This document shows, piece by piece, positions 1 to 5,595 of a DNA stretch of 8,660 bases. The DNA comes from Opitutales bacterium (GTDB lineage: Bacteria; Verrucomicrobiota; Verrucomicrobiia; Opitutales; Intestinicryptomonadaceae), in the NCBI GenBank assembly GCA_017633865.1, contig JAGBOM010000113.1, positions 1 through 8,660 on the forward strand, in the 5' to 3' direction. Positions within the stretch are counted from its first letter, which is position 1; each line of letters opens with the position of its first letter. The notes under the pieces are model-generated. The model was not told the DNA's origin and made no database searches. It was given only the letters and a program-made list of their open reading frames with translations. The translations under genes were made by a program, and so were the position numbers.

Positions 1-27
1 AAAATGCGGAAAAGCCGCCCAAAAAGC

Positions 28-68
28 TTAACCAAAATAAAAAATATTCGATACTTAAACAAAAGGAA
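28..68 (+). promoter_or_regulatory. Possible promoter and ribosome binding site of the thioredoxin gene
   Basis: A weak -35-like TTAACC (28-33) and a -10-like GATACT (50-55) are separated by 16 bp in an A/T-rich leader. A clear Shine-Dalgarno-like AAGGAA (63-68) lies six bases before the ATG at 75. The ribosome binding site is convincing and fixes the start. The promoter boxes match consensus at only four of six positions each, so the promoter is tentative. Confidence 0.3.
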
Positions 69-74
69 AAACCT

Positions 75-383
75 ATGCCCGCAAAACATGTTTCAAGCGC
101 GGAATTCGACGCGCTCCTCTCGCAAAACAAGCGCGTGCTTGTCGATTTTTTCGCGACATGGTGCAACCCGTGCAGAATGCTCGCCCCCGTTATAGACCAA
201 ATCGCCGACGAAGCCGCGGGCAAAGCCGCCGTCGCTAAGGTCGACGTTGACGAGAACCCGGATCTTGCCGAAAGGTTCGGGATTCAATCAATACCCTCGC
301 TTCTTTTCTTTAAAAACGGGAAGCTGGTAAAAACGCACGTCGGCCTCGACACGAAAGAATCCATCCTCCAAAACCTTCTTTAG
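75..383 (+). CDS. Thioredoxin with a WCNPC active site
   Basis: A 102-residue single-domain thioredoxin, close to the usual 105-110 residues, with no signal peptide, so it is probably a cytoplasmic dithiol-disulfide oxidoreductase that reduces target proteins. The fold markers are present: VLVDFFATWC before the active site, redox cysteines C30 and C33, the buried Asp equivalent D24, the VDVDENPDLAERFGIQ segment, and cis-proline P74 in SIPS. The active site is CNPC rather than the canonical CGPC; the residues between the cysteines tune redox potential, so this protein may differ from a standard thioredoxin A. Usual IPT is IPS here. The start at 75 has a good ribosome binding site (AAGGAA). It converges on the minus-strand operon, with a palindromic array between them that begins at its stop codon. 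The family call is firm; the physiological partner is unknown. Confidence 0.95.
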   Translation: MPAKHVSSAEFDALLSQNKRVLVDFFATWCNPCRMLAPVIDQIADEAAGKAAVAKVDVDENPDLAERFGIQSIPSLLFFKNGKLVKTHVGLDTKESILQNLL

Positions 384-514
384 GTTTATGCGATTGCTTT
401 TGGCGCGGAACGGTGTCGATACGAAATAAAATATGCCCTCACATACCTTAGTATGCGTCGGGCATATTTTTTTCTATCTCCTTGTTCCGCATCCAAAATC
501 AATGCGCCTAAACC
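383..514. repeat. Composite palindrome unit 1 (outer arms 383-411 / 484-514)
   Basis: The left arm runs from GGTTTATGCG to GCGGAAC, and the reverse complement of the right arm runs from GGTTTAGGCG to GCGGAAC. They match over about 30 positions with few mismatches and two one-base gaps: GCG-ATTG against GCGCATTG, and TTGG-CGCGG against TTGGATGCGG. The arms enclose the terminator-like hairpin at 428-470. The first base of the left arm is the last base of the thioredoxin TAG stop. The left arm is also nearly identical to the inverted 690-726 segment of unit 3, showing that the units are related. Confidence 0.8.
428..470. terminator. Hairpin with A-run and T-run, likely bidirectional terminator (unit 1)
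   Basis: ATATGCCC (431-438) pairs with GGGCATAT (460-467), extended by AAA/TTT at 428-430/468-470. A further inner stem CATAC (442-446)/GTATG (451-455) closes a CTTA loop. A T-run (467-473) follows on the plus strand, so it should terminate thioredoxin transcription 45 bp after its stop codon. The A-rich left flank would make a shorter T-run for minus-strand transcripts. Confidence 0.8.
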
Positions 515-599
515 CAACGAACTCTGAACCTTTTTATTTTTAATTAGACTATTCTAAAAAACAGAAAAAATAAAACCGCCCAGAGTCCGTTGGTTTTGG
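507..599. repeat. Composite palindrome unit 2 (arms 507-526 / 581-599)
   Basis: The left arm (507-526, containing AACCCAACGAACTCTG) and the reverse complement of 581-599 (containing AACCAACGGACTCTG) agree except for two substitutions and one gap. The core (532-575) is a very A/T-rich hairpin. The left arm overlaps the end of unit 1's right arm (507-514), so the units are fused or overlapping rather than spaced. The ACGAACTCT at 517-525 reappears inverted at 732-740. Confidence 0.65.
532..575. terminator. A/T-rich hairpin core of unit 2, weak terminator candidate
   Basis: TTTTATTTTT (532-541) is exactly complementary to AAAAATAAAA (566-575). Inside it, TTAGA (544-548) pairs with TCTAA (553-557) around a CTAT loop. 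There is no G/C-rich stem, so termination strength is doubtful. It occupies the same central position as the stronger hairpins of the other three units. Confidence 0.4.
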
Positions 600-730
600 G
601 GCAGAGATTTTGAGCGCAGTTCAAGGAGCAAAAAAAAGACGGCGATGGAGTGTATTTAAACATACTCGACATTGCCGTCTTTTTTTTAAGCGACACAGTT
701 ATGCGCCAAAAAGCAATCGCCAAAACCGTT
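588..730. repeat. Composite palindrome unit 3 (imperfect arms ~588-628 / 688-730)
   Basis: Left-arm blocks GGTTTTGG (592-599), ATTTTGAGCGCA and GTTC align, with several mismatches, to the reverse complement of the right arm, which contains GGTTTTGGCGATTGC, TTTTTGGCGCA and AACTGTGTCGC. This is the least symmetric unit. Its right arm (690-726, inverted) is however very similar to the left arm of unit 1 (383-419): they share GCGATTGCTTTT, GGCGC and GTGTCG. It encloses the strong hairpin at 631-686. Confidence 0.6.
631..686. terminator. Strong bidirectional terminator-like hairpin (unit 3)
   Basis: Bases 631-646 (A-run plus GACGGCGAT) pair with 671-686 (ATTGCCGTC plus T-run) over 16 bp, with one G-T wobble. 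An inner helix GAGTGT (648-653) with ATACTC (662-667), including one wobble, closes an eight-base loop. A-run on the left and T-run on the right make it a rho-independent terminator in either direction. Confidence 0.8.
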
Positions 731-741
731 GAGAGTTCGTA

Positions 742-873
742 TTTTTTGACGCATTGATTTTGGATGCGGAAGCAGGCGCGAGGAATAAAAAAGCTTGGAA
801 TAGAATTTACATTCATTCCAAGCTTTTTTTGACGAAGCAACGAACTTCCGCGCCAAAATCAATCGTCAAAAAG
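742..873. repeat. Composite palindrome unit 4 (arms 742-772 / 844-873)
   Basis: The left arm TTTTTTGACGCATTG through GGATGCGGAAG matches the reverse complement of the right arm, CTTTTTGACGATTG through GGCGCGGAAG, with few mismatches and two one-base gaps. The gaps fall where those of unit 1 do, but with long and short arms exchanged. The right arm runs over the stop codon (866-868) of the convergent reductase gene. Bases 750-771 are a perfect 22-bp inverted copy of 485-506 in unit 1. Confidence 0.8.
787..829. terminator. Perfect 15-bp hairpin, bidirectional terminator (unit 4)
   Basis: AAAAAAGCTTGGAAT (787-801) is exactly complementary to ATTCCAAGCTTTTTT (815-829). After one bulged A, an inner GAAT/ATTC helix (803-806/811-814) closes a TTAC loop. 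This is the first terminator met by transcripts leaving the minus-strand gene cluster, about 37 bp after the reductase stop. T-runs arise in both directions. Confidence 0.85.
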
Positions 874-1591
874 TGCCGGAATCCACAAAAACCCCCTGCC
901 CTGTAATTGATTCCGCCTTTTCCGAAAGCAAAAACGAAACCGCCTCCGCCGCGCTCTTTAAGCTTACAGGCCGCTTTAACGCCGTGCGCGCATAAATCTT
1001 GCCGCGAGCCTCCGCGCTCAAAGACGCCGACATGTCGGTGTCCATAAAGCCGCAAACCACGCAGTTAGAGCGTATGCCCCTGCCGCCCCACTCGCGGGCG
1101 ACATTTTTTGAAAACGCCTCAATCGCGCCCTTTGTGGAGGCGTACATGGCAAGCCCCTTGTAGCCCGTGTGCGCGCTGACGGACGATATGTGCACTATCG
1201 AGCCGCCTATCCCGTTAAAAACCATATTGCGTATGGCGGCTCTCGCCAGCATCATGGGCGAAAACACGTTTACTTTGTACATGCCTTCAAGCCGCGCCAA
1301 GTTCAAGTTTGAGACGAGGTCGTCGTAGGCGGCGGCGGCGTTGCTTACAAAGCCGCCGAGCGGAATTTTGTTCGAGATAAAATCCGCGCAAAAGATTTTT
1401 TTGCACGCGCCTTCAGGGTCGGACAAGTCCGCGCTTTTAAAAAATAGCGAACCCTGACGCGCCGCCGCCAATTTCTCCAATTCGGCGGAGAGGTTGCGGC
1501 ACACGGCGTAGACCTTATGATTTTGCGAGAGCAGCGCCTTGCAGATTTCAAGCCCCAGGCCGCGCCCCGCGCCCGTTAGCAAAATGTTCAT
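866..1591 (-). CDS. FabG-like short-chain dehydrogenase/reductase
   Basis: A 241-residue classical SDR, the usual length for 3-oxoacyl-carrier-protein reductases. The N-terminal TGAGRGLG (residues 6-13) is the dinucleotide-binding TGxxxGxG motif; R10 is compatible with NADPH. The catalytic set is N108, S137 (in HISSVS), Y150 and K154 (YASTK). The C-terminal SITGQGVFVDSG resembles the FabG ITGQxLxVDGG end. Two oddities: the NNAG motif reads SNAA (83-86), and the usual PG of the substrate-loop region is C180-G181, before FMDTDM. It is the last gene of the minus-strand cluster, and its ATG overlaps the upstream ligase stop (ATGA, 1588-1591), implying translational coupling. Beside an acyl carrier protein, reduction of a carrier-bound keto group is the best inference, but general SDR specificity cannot be read from sequence. 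Confidence 0.9.
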   Translation of the reverse strand: MNILLTGAGRGLGLEICKALLSQNHKVYAVCRNLSAELEKLAAARQGSLFFKSADLSDPEGACKKIFCADFISNKIPLGGFVSNAAAAYDDLVSNLNLARLEGMYKVNVFSPMMLARAAIRNMVFNGIGGSIVHISSVSAHTGYKGLAMYASTKGAIEAFSKNVAREWGGRGIRSNCVVCGFMDTDMSASLSAEARGKIYARTALKRPVSLKSAAEAVSFLLSEKAESITGQGVFVDSGTF

Positions 1592-2805
1592 AAACGTTTA
1601 GCCTTTCCGGTTTTGGTGGATTCCAGTTTTTCGACAAATTCAAATTTTCTGGGGATTTTAAAATTTTGAAGGCGTTTTGAAAGCGAGCGGCGGATTTCGG
1701 CCTCGCTTAACTCCGCGCCTTTTTCAGCCGAAATTTTCGCGCAGACGACATTGCCCAAAAGCGAATTTTTGCGGGCGTAGCAGACGGCGTCGCGCACGCC
1801 GCAAATAGACCTCAGCGCCTCCTCGACCTCCTCCAAGTTGGCCTTGTAGCCGCCCACGTTTACGAAGCTTGACGCCCTGCCCGCAAATCGGAATTTCGTT
1901 TTTGAGCCGTCCAAGAACTCGACAAAATCCCCCGTTTTATAAAAGCCGCCCTCCACCCTTTCGGCGGGCAAGTCGCCCTCGCCTACAAAAGAAATAGAGA
2001 CCAAAACTTCGCCGTTTTCAATTTTTACGAGCCCGCGCAGAGATTCGGGAATTTCAAAAGCGTCGCCTTCGCTTGAAAGCAGCGACGCAAATTCCGTCGA
2101 GGCGTAAACGTTGCGGATTTTCGCGTTCGGAAAAATCCGCCGCAGCCGTTCGAGCAAGTCGGCGCCGCACTTTTCGCCGCCTACGCCGGCGCTTTTTACG
2201 CCGTCAAAAATGGAGCCCGCGGGAATGAGCCTGTAAAAGGTGGGAGTTGCGGAAATCCTGTTTACCCCGCCGAGCGCGAGGGCTTCGAGCGTTTCGGCGG
2301 CGGGCTTCCCGAAAACGTTTACAATCTTGTTTGAGTTAAAAAACGCCTGCAAAAAAATCTGGACTCCCGCGATGTGGCTCGGCGAATAGGCGAACGCCCA
2401 AACGTCGCCCGCGTGCCTTTCGGAAACCTTCGCGAACCTCGAAAGCGACCCCACTGTGTGGGCGGCCATCTTCGGCCTGCCCTCCGAGCCCGACGTAAAA
2501 AGCGAAATTTTGGACTTTGAATTTCTCGCGAGCAAAACGAGCTCGCCGAAGCTTTTTATTTGAGGGATTTCAACCCGCTGTTCGCCCGAAAATTCTTTCA
2601 AGCCGAAGCGCGAGAGCTCCGCGCTCGTCATGTCGGCGTCCGCCAAAACCACGTTTGCCCCGCCCGCGAGCGCGGCCGCAAAATCGACAAAAAAATCCGC
2701 GAAGCTTTCGGGGCGAAATACGCTCTTAATCGCCTTTTTTTCGGAAACTTTTTTTAAAAACTCCCCGAAAGTCAAAGACGAGCCGCCGTCCCGCAGAAAT
2801 TCCAT
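1588..2805 (-). CDS. Compact AMP-forming acid-CoA/acyl-carrier ligase (ANL superfamily)
   Basis: A 405-residue adenylate-forming enzyme, short for the superfamily (usually 450-550); the shortening is N-terminal, with the phosphate-binding loop already at residue 104. Core motifs are present in order: TSGSEGRPK (104-112, A3 P-loop), YASTE (234-238, A5), TGD (291-293, A7), GR (309-310) with VGGYKANLEEVE (317-328, A8 hinge and C-terminal domain start), and TKTGKAKR (397-404) with the predicted catalytic lysine K401. It should therefore adenylate a carboxylic acid and transfer it to a thiol. With an acyl carrier protein gene ending 7 bp upstream, loading of that carrier is a natural inference; CoA remains possible. 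The start at 2805 follows AGGGG with suitable spacing. The overall layout recalls MenE- or DltA-like ligases, but the substrate is not recognisable. Confidence 0.85.
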   Translation of the reverse strand: MEFLRDGGSSLTFGEFLKKVSEKKAIKSVFRPESFADFFVDFAAALAGGANVVLADADMTSAELSRFGLKEFSGEQRVEIPQIKSFGELVLLARNSKSKISLFTSGSEGRPKMAAHTVGSLSRFAKVSERHAGDVWAFAYSPSHIAGVQIFLQAFFNSNKIVNVFGKPAAETLEALALGGVNRISATPTFYRLIPAGSIFDGVKSAGVGGEKCGADLLERLRRIFPNAKIRNVYASTEFASLLSSEGDAFEIPESLRGLVKIENGEVLVSISFVGEGDLPAERVEGGFYKTGDFVEFLDGSKTKFRFAGRASSFVNVGGYKANLEEVEEALRSICGVRDAVCYARKNSLLGNVVCAKISAEKGAELSEAEIRRSLSKRLQNFKIPRKFEFVEKLESTKTGKAKRL

Positions 2806-2812
2806 AGCGCCC

Positions 2813-3031
2813 CTACTTCAGCCTTTCGAGAATTTCGCCGACCTTGCTTACGGGGCCGTCCGCAAAAACGTCCTTGCCGAAAGCGTCCTCCAAGCGCACG
2901 GAAAGCTCCGCCAAGTCGAAGGAGTCGAAGCCCATGTCGCGCCGCAAGTCGGTGGAGTCCGAAAGCTCCGCCTGCAAAGCCGAGCCGCGGTTTTTTAAGA
3001 TGTTTTCGATAATTTCGGAAAGTTTATTCAT
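2813..3031 (-). CDS. Acyl carrier protein
   Basis: A small acidic carrier protein of 72 residues when started at the ATG at 3031 (MNKLSEIIENIL). The GFDSFDLAEL motif places the phosphopantetheine-accepting serine at residue 37, just where it lies in AcpP, with the following leucine replaced by phenylalanine (DSF for DSL). Helix I, loop, helix II (FDLAELSVRLEDAFG) and a short C-terminal helix (VGEILERLK) are recognisable. An upstream in-frame TTG (3049) would add six residues but shifts the serine to 43 and has no ribosome binding site, so the ATG is preferred. The adjacent ligase and reductase suggest a dedicated carrier for that module rather than the housekeeping fatty-acid carrier, which is normally beside fabF/fabD/fabG. 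Confidence 0.88.
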   Translation of the reverse strand: MNKLSEIIENILKNRGSALQAELSDSTDLRRDMGFDSFDLAELSVRLEDAFGKDVFADGPVSKVGEILERLK

Positions 3032-3072
3032 TTTAAAAAAGCATTGCAAAATATCGCGCGCCCGCGCAAGGC

Positions 3073-4185
3073 TTATTTTTTTTCGGACATTATAAAAGCC
3101 CCCGCAAGCGCGGTAAAGGGCGCCACAAGCACAAGCCCGAACGAACCCACCAAAGTCTTGACGCTCTCGCAGGCGATGTAGGGGTTGTTCAAAAAGTCGG
3201 CGGGCTCCGCGCCGTTTGCCATGAAGGCCATTAGAAGCGTCAAATACCCGCCCGCGTAGGCCAGCAGAAGGGTTGTGGACATTGTCCCAACAACGCTTCT
3301 GCCGATTCTTATCCCCGCGAAGAAAAGCGTCTTAAAATTCGCCCTGAACCTGCCGACCTCCTCCATGCCCGAGGCGACGTCCATGCTCAAGTCCATAACA
3401 GCCCCCGACGACGAAAGGAATACGCCGCCTATGTACAGGTCGGAAAGGCTCAAATTTTCGTACCCCGAATACAAAAGAGCCTGCGAAAACGGCATTACAG
3501 CCCCGTTAATTTTAAACAGCCCCGCGAAAATCCACGCGGCCGCGCAGCTTGCCAAAACGCCCATCATCGTTCCCGAAAGCGCGGAAAAGCCTTTTTTTGT
3601 AAAGCCCGCCACCAAAAATATTATCACCGCCGACAATATGAAAACCGCGAAGACCGAGACTAAAATCGGGTTCGCGCCCCGCAGGCAAAGAGGTATCAAA
3701 ATCTTCCAAATCGCCGCGCAGCAAAACGCGAACGAAACGAGCGCCTTCGCCCCCGTCCAGCCGCCGAAAACCACAAGCAAAAAAGCGAACAGGCAAAACA
3801 GCGCGGCGGTGAGCCCCAGCCTGTAATGGTCCTGCGCGTTGACGGTGTCGGTTCGGCAGTCGGCGCCGTCGAGAATCGACACCAAAACGTCGTCGCCGGG
3901 CTCGAACATCTTGTCGAAATCCATCTGCGCCCTGAGCACGTTTTGCGCGTCGAAAACCTCGCCTTTGTGCGAGCCTGAAAGGATTTTCACTTTAAGCATC
4001 TGCTCGCCCTTGAGCGCGAGGCCGAGACGCTCCACGTTTGAATTGTCGGCCTGCAAGACTCTCGCCCTCTCCTTCGAGCCCGGGCTTTCCGGCCTTTCCG
4101 GGCCTAAGTTGACAAGGCACATAAGCCCGCACAGCAAAATGAAGAGCGCGCAGGGGACAAGGTTTTGGAGGGCGGATTTTTTCAA
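3073..4185 (-). CDS. YibE/F-family multi-pass membrane protein
   Basis: A predicted 370-residue membrane protein starting at TTG 4185. One N-terminal membrane segment (about 8-27) is followed by a soluble domain of ~90 residues (ALKGEQMLKVKILSGSHKGE, then a PGDDVLVSI strand). About seven hydrophobic segments follow, near 122-141, 146-166, 172-193, 202-224, 249-269, 298-323 and 343-365. The conserved YibE/F signature is clear: SSSGAVMDLSMDVASGMEEV (258-277). Family function is not established. The reading frame is open further upstream, but that would overlap the phosphatase by over 130 bp. The TTG at 4185-4183 overlaps the phosphatase TGA (TTGA) and has AAAGG seven bases upstream, so coupled translation is likely. 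Eight membrane segments is an eye estimate. Confidence 0.85.
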   Translation of the reverse strand: MKKSALQNLVPCALFILLCGLMCLVNLGPERPESPGSKERARVLQADNSNVERLGLALKGEQMLKVKILSGSHKGEVFDAQNVLRAQMDFDKMFEPGDDVLVSILDGADCRTDTVNAQDHYRLGLTAALFCLFAFLLVVFGGWTGAKALVSFAFCCAAIWKILIPLCLRGANPILVSVFAVFILSAVIIFLVAGFTKKGFSALSGTMMGVLASCAAAWIFAGLFKINGAVMPFSQALLYSGYENLSLSDLYIGGVFLSSSGAVMDLSMDVASGMEEVGRFRANFKTLFFAGIRIGRSVVGTMSTTLLLAYAGGYLTLLMAFMANGAEPADFLNNPYIACESVKTLVGSFGLVLVAPFTALAGAFIMSEKK

Positions 4186-5531
4186 GGGTTGCCTTTGAGG
4201 ATTTTGGCGATAATTTTCGGAATGTCGGTATTGTCTATAAAGCCCTTGAATTCTCCCGAGCGGACTCCGCTTGCGGAGGTTATAACAGGCAGGGCGGTAT
4301 GCGCGGTGGACGTCCACGCGATGCCCGCGCGGTTGTTAAAAATGCGAAGGGCGGCGTTCGCGAATTTGTCGGCGTCGCCGCTTTCGAAATATTTTTTAAG
4401 CTCCTCGCGCTCGGCGGAATGGAGGCGCATATGGTTTTTCTTGTCGTCTGAAAAGTCGAAGCCGAAGGATTCCGCCAAGAGCTCCTGCGCCCCGCCGAAG
4501 CCTTCGCCCTTTTTCATCAGGCGCTTTGCCTTGTCCTTAAAGGCGTCGCGCGAGGCTTTTTGGAGGGCGAGCCTGTCCATATATAAAGAATACCCCGTGC
4601 CGGCGAAGCCGAGGGAGAGCCCGCCTGTTTCGTGGTCTCCGGTAACGACAATCAAAGTTTCGTTCGGGCGCTTTTTCGCGAAATCGATGGCGACTTCAAC
4701 GGCGCGGTTGAAGTCCTCGATTTCCATAAGGGTTGTCGCCGCGTCGTTTGCGTGGCACATCCAGTCTATCTTGCCGCCCTCGACCATAAAGAAAAATCCG
4801 CGCGGGTTGTCGAGAAGCTCTATGCCCTTTTTAAGAAAGTCCGAAATGCGCAGTGTGTCCGGCTTGTCGATGAAATACGGGATTGCCCCGCCCTTGTTTT
4901 CGACAGCTATTGTTTTGCCGCCCGAAATTTTCGCGAAATCGTCCCTGCCGATTGCAACATTGTAGCCGCTTTCGCGGGCAAGGTCGTAAATGTCGCCCTT
5001 GTAGGCCTTCGATTTTTTGTCGTCGTGCGAGCCTACGCCGCCGCCGCCGAAGTAGTCGAAGCCCGAATCAAGCAGCTCGAGGGCGATTTCGTAGTAGGCG
5101 CCCCTGCTTTGGTTTTTGGCGTAAAAGCCCGCGGGGGTCGCGTGGTTTAGGGTTACGCTTGTAATTATGCCGACTTTCCTGCCGGTTTTTTTCGCGATTT
5201 CGGCAATCGAGACAAGCTTTTTGCCGTCGGGAGCTACGCCCACCATTCCGTTTTTAGTCTTCTCGCCGCAGGCTATGGCAGTCGCCGCGGCGGCGGAGTC
5301 GGTAATTAGCGAGCTTGCCGAGAATGTTGTGGTAAGGGCGAAGTCCGGCATTTTGTTTATCGCCAAGTCCGGCTTGCCGAGAGCCTTCAGATAGTTTGAA
5401 ACCATCATGCGCTGGGGAATGCTCATACCGTCGCCGATGAATAAAAACACATACTTTGCGCTCTTTTTGGGCGCGGCGAAAACGAGGCCGCAAGCAAGAA
5501 CGCACGCCAATGCGCAGAAAAACTTTCTCAT
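4182..5531 (-). CDS. Secreted alkaline phosphatase (PhoA-type superfamily)
   Basis: A 449-residue alkaline phosphatase that hydrolyses phosphomonoesters, expected in the periplasm or outside the cell. A signal peptide is visible (MRKFF, hydrophobic core, then VFAAP, cleavage near 19-20); C14 lies in a loosely lipobox-like context, so lipoprotein processing is a minor alternative. Metal and catalytic residues are all present: D34 (FIGDGM), nucleophile S79 (TDSAAAAT), H130 and T132 (HATPAGFYAKNQSR), E251, D256 and H260 (MVEGGKIDWMCHAND), D299 and H300 (GDHETGG), and H411 (TAHTALPV). The length matches the bacterial family. H130 sits where E. coli PhoA has an Asp, as in many other bacterial enzymes. 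The gene lies 64 bp after murB, and its stop overlaps the YibE/F start. No Pho-box-like repeat was noticed upstream. Confidence 0.95.
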   Translation of the reverse strand: MRKFFCALACVLACGLVFAAPKKSAKYVFLFIGDGMSIPQRMMVSNYLKALGKPDLAINKMPDFALTTTFSASSLITDSAAAATAIACGEKTKNGMVGVAPDGKKLVSIAEIAKKTGRKVGIITSVTLNHATPAGFYAKNQSRGAYYEIALELLDSGFDYFGGGGVGSHDDKKSKAYKGDIYDLARESGYNVAIGRDDFAKISGGKTIAVENKGGAIPYFIDKPDTLRISDFLKKGIELLDNPRGFFFMVEGGKIDWMCHANDAATTLMEIEDFNRAVEVAIDFAKKRPNETLIVVTGDHETGGLSLGFAGTGYSLYMDRLALQKASRDAFKDKAKRLMKKGEGFGGAQELLAESFGFDFSDDKKNHMRLHSAEREELKKYFESGDADKFANAALRIFNNRAGIAWTSTAHTALPVITSASGVRSGEFKGFIDNTDIPKIIAKILKGNP

Positions 5532-5595
5532 AAGTTTTTAGAAAAACATTTCTTCCCGAAAAACGCAAGCCGCAAAAAAACGGATTTTGCAAATG

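Noticed and set aside
544..840. 98-codon minus-strand reading frame across the palindromic array
   Set aside because: It is made from hairpin stems and poly-A/T tracts; its translation is low-complexity and shows no domain.
383..873. Integron attC sites or a cassette array
   Set aside because: The imperfect palindromes with bulges resemble attC in outline, and ACCCAAC (512-518) fits the RYYYAAC box, but the opposing GTTGGTT does not fit GTTRRRY, the other units lack these boxes, and no cassette genes or integrase are present.
383..873. CRISPR array
   Set aside because: The repeated arms alternate in orientation and are unevenly spaced with terminator hairpins between them; there are no uniform direct repeats with spacers and no cas genes.
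3032..3049. TTG start giving a 78-residue acyl carrier protein
   Set aside because: No ribosome binding site, and it moves the acceptor serine to residue 43; the ATG at 3031 gives the family-typical serine at 37.
4165..4965. 266-codon plus-strand frame opposite the alkaline phosphatase
   Set aside because: Antisense to a frame holding all metal-binding motifs; its translation shows no recognisable family.
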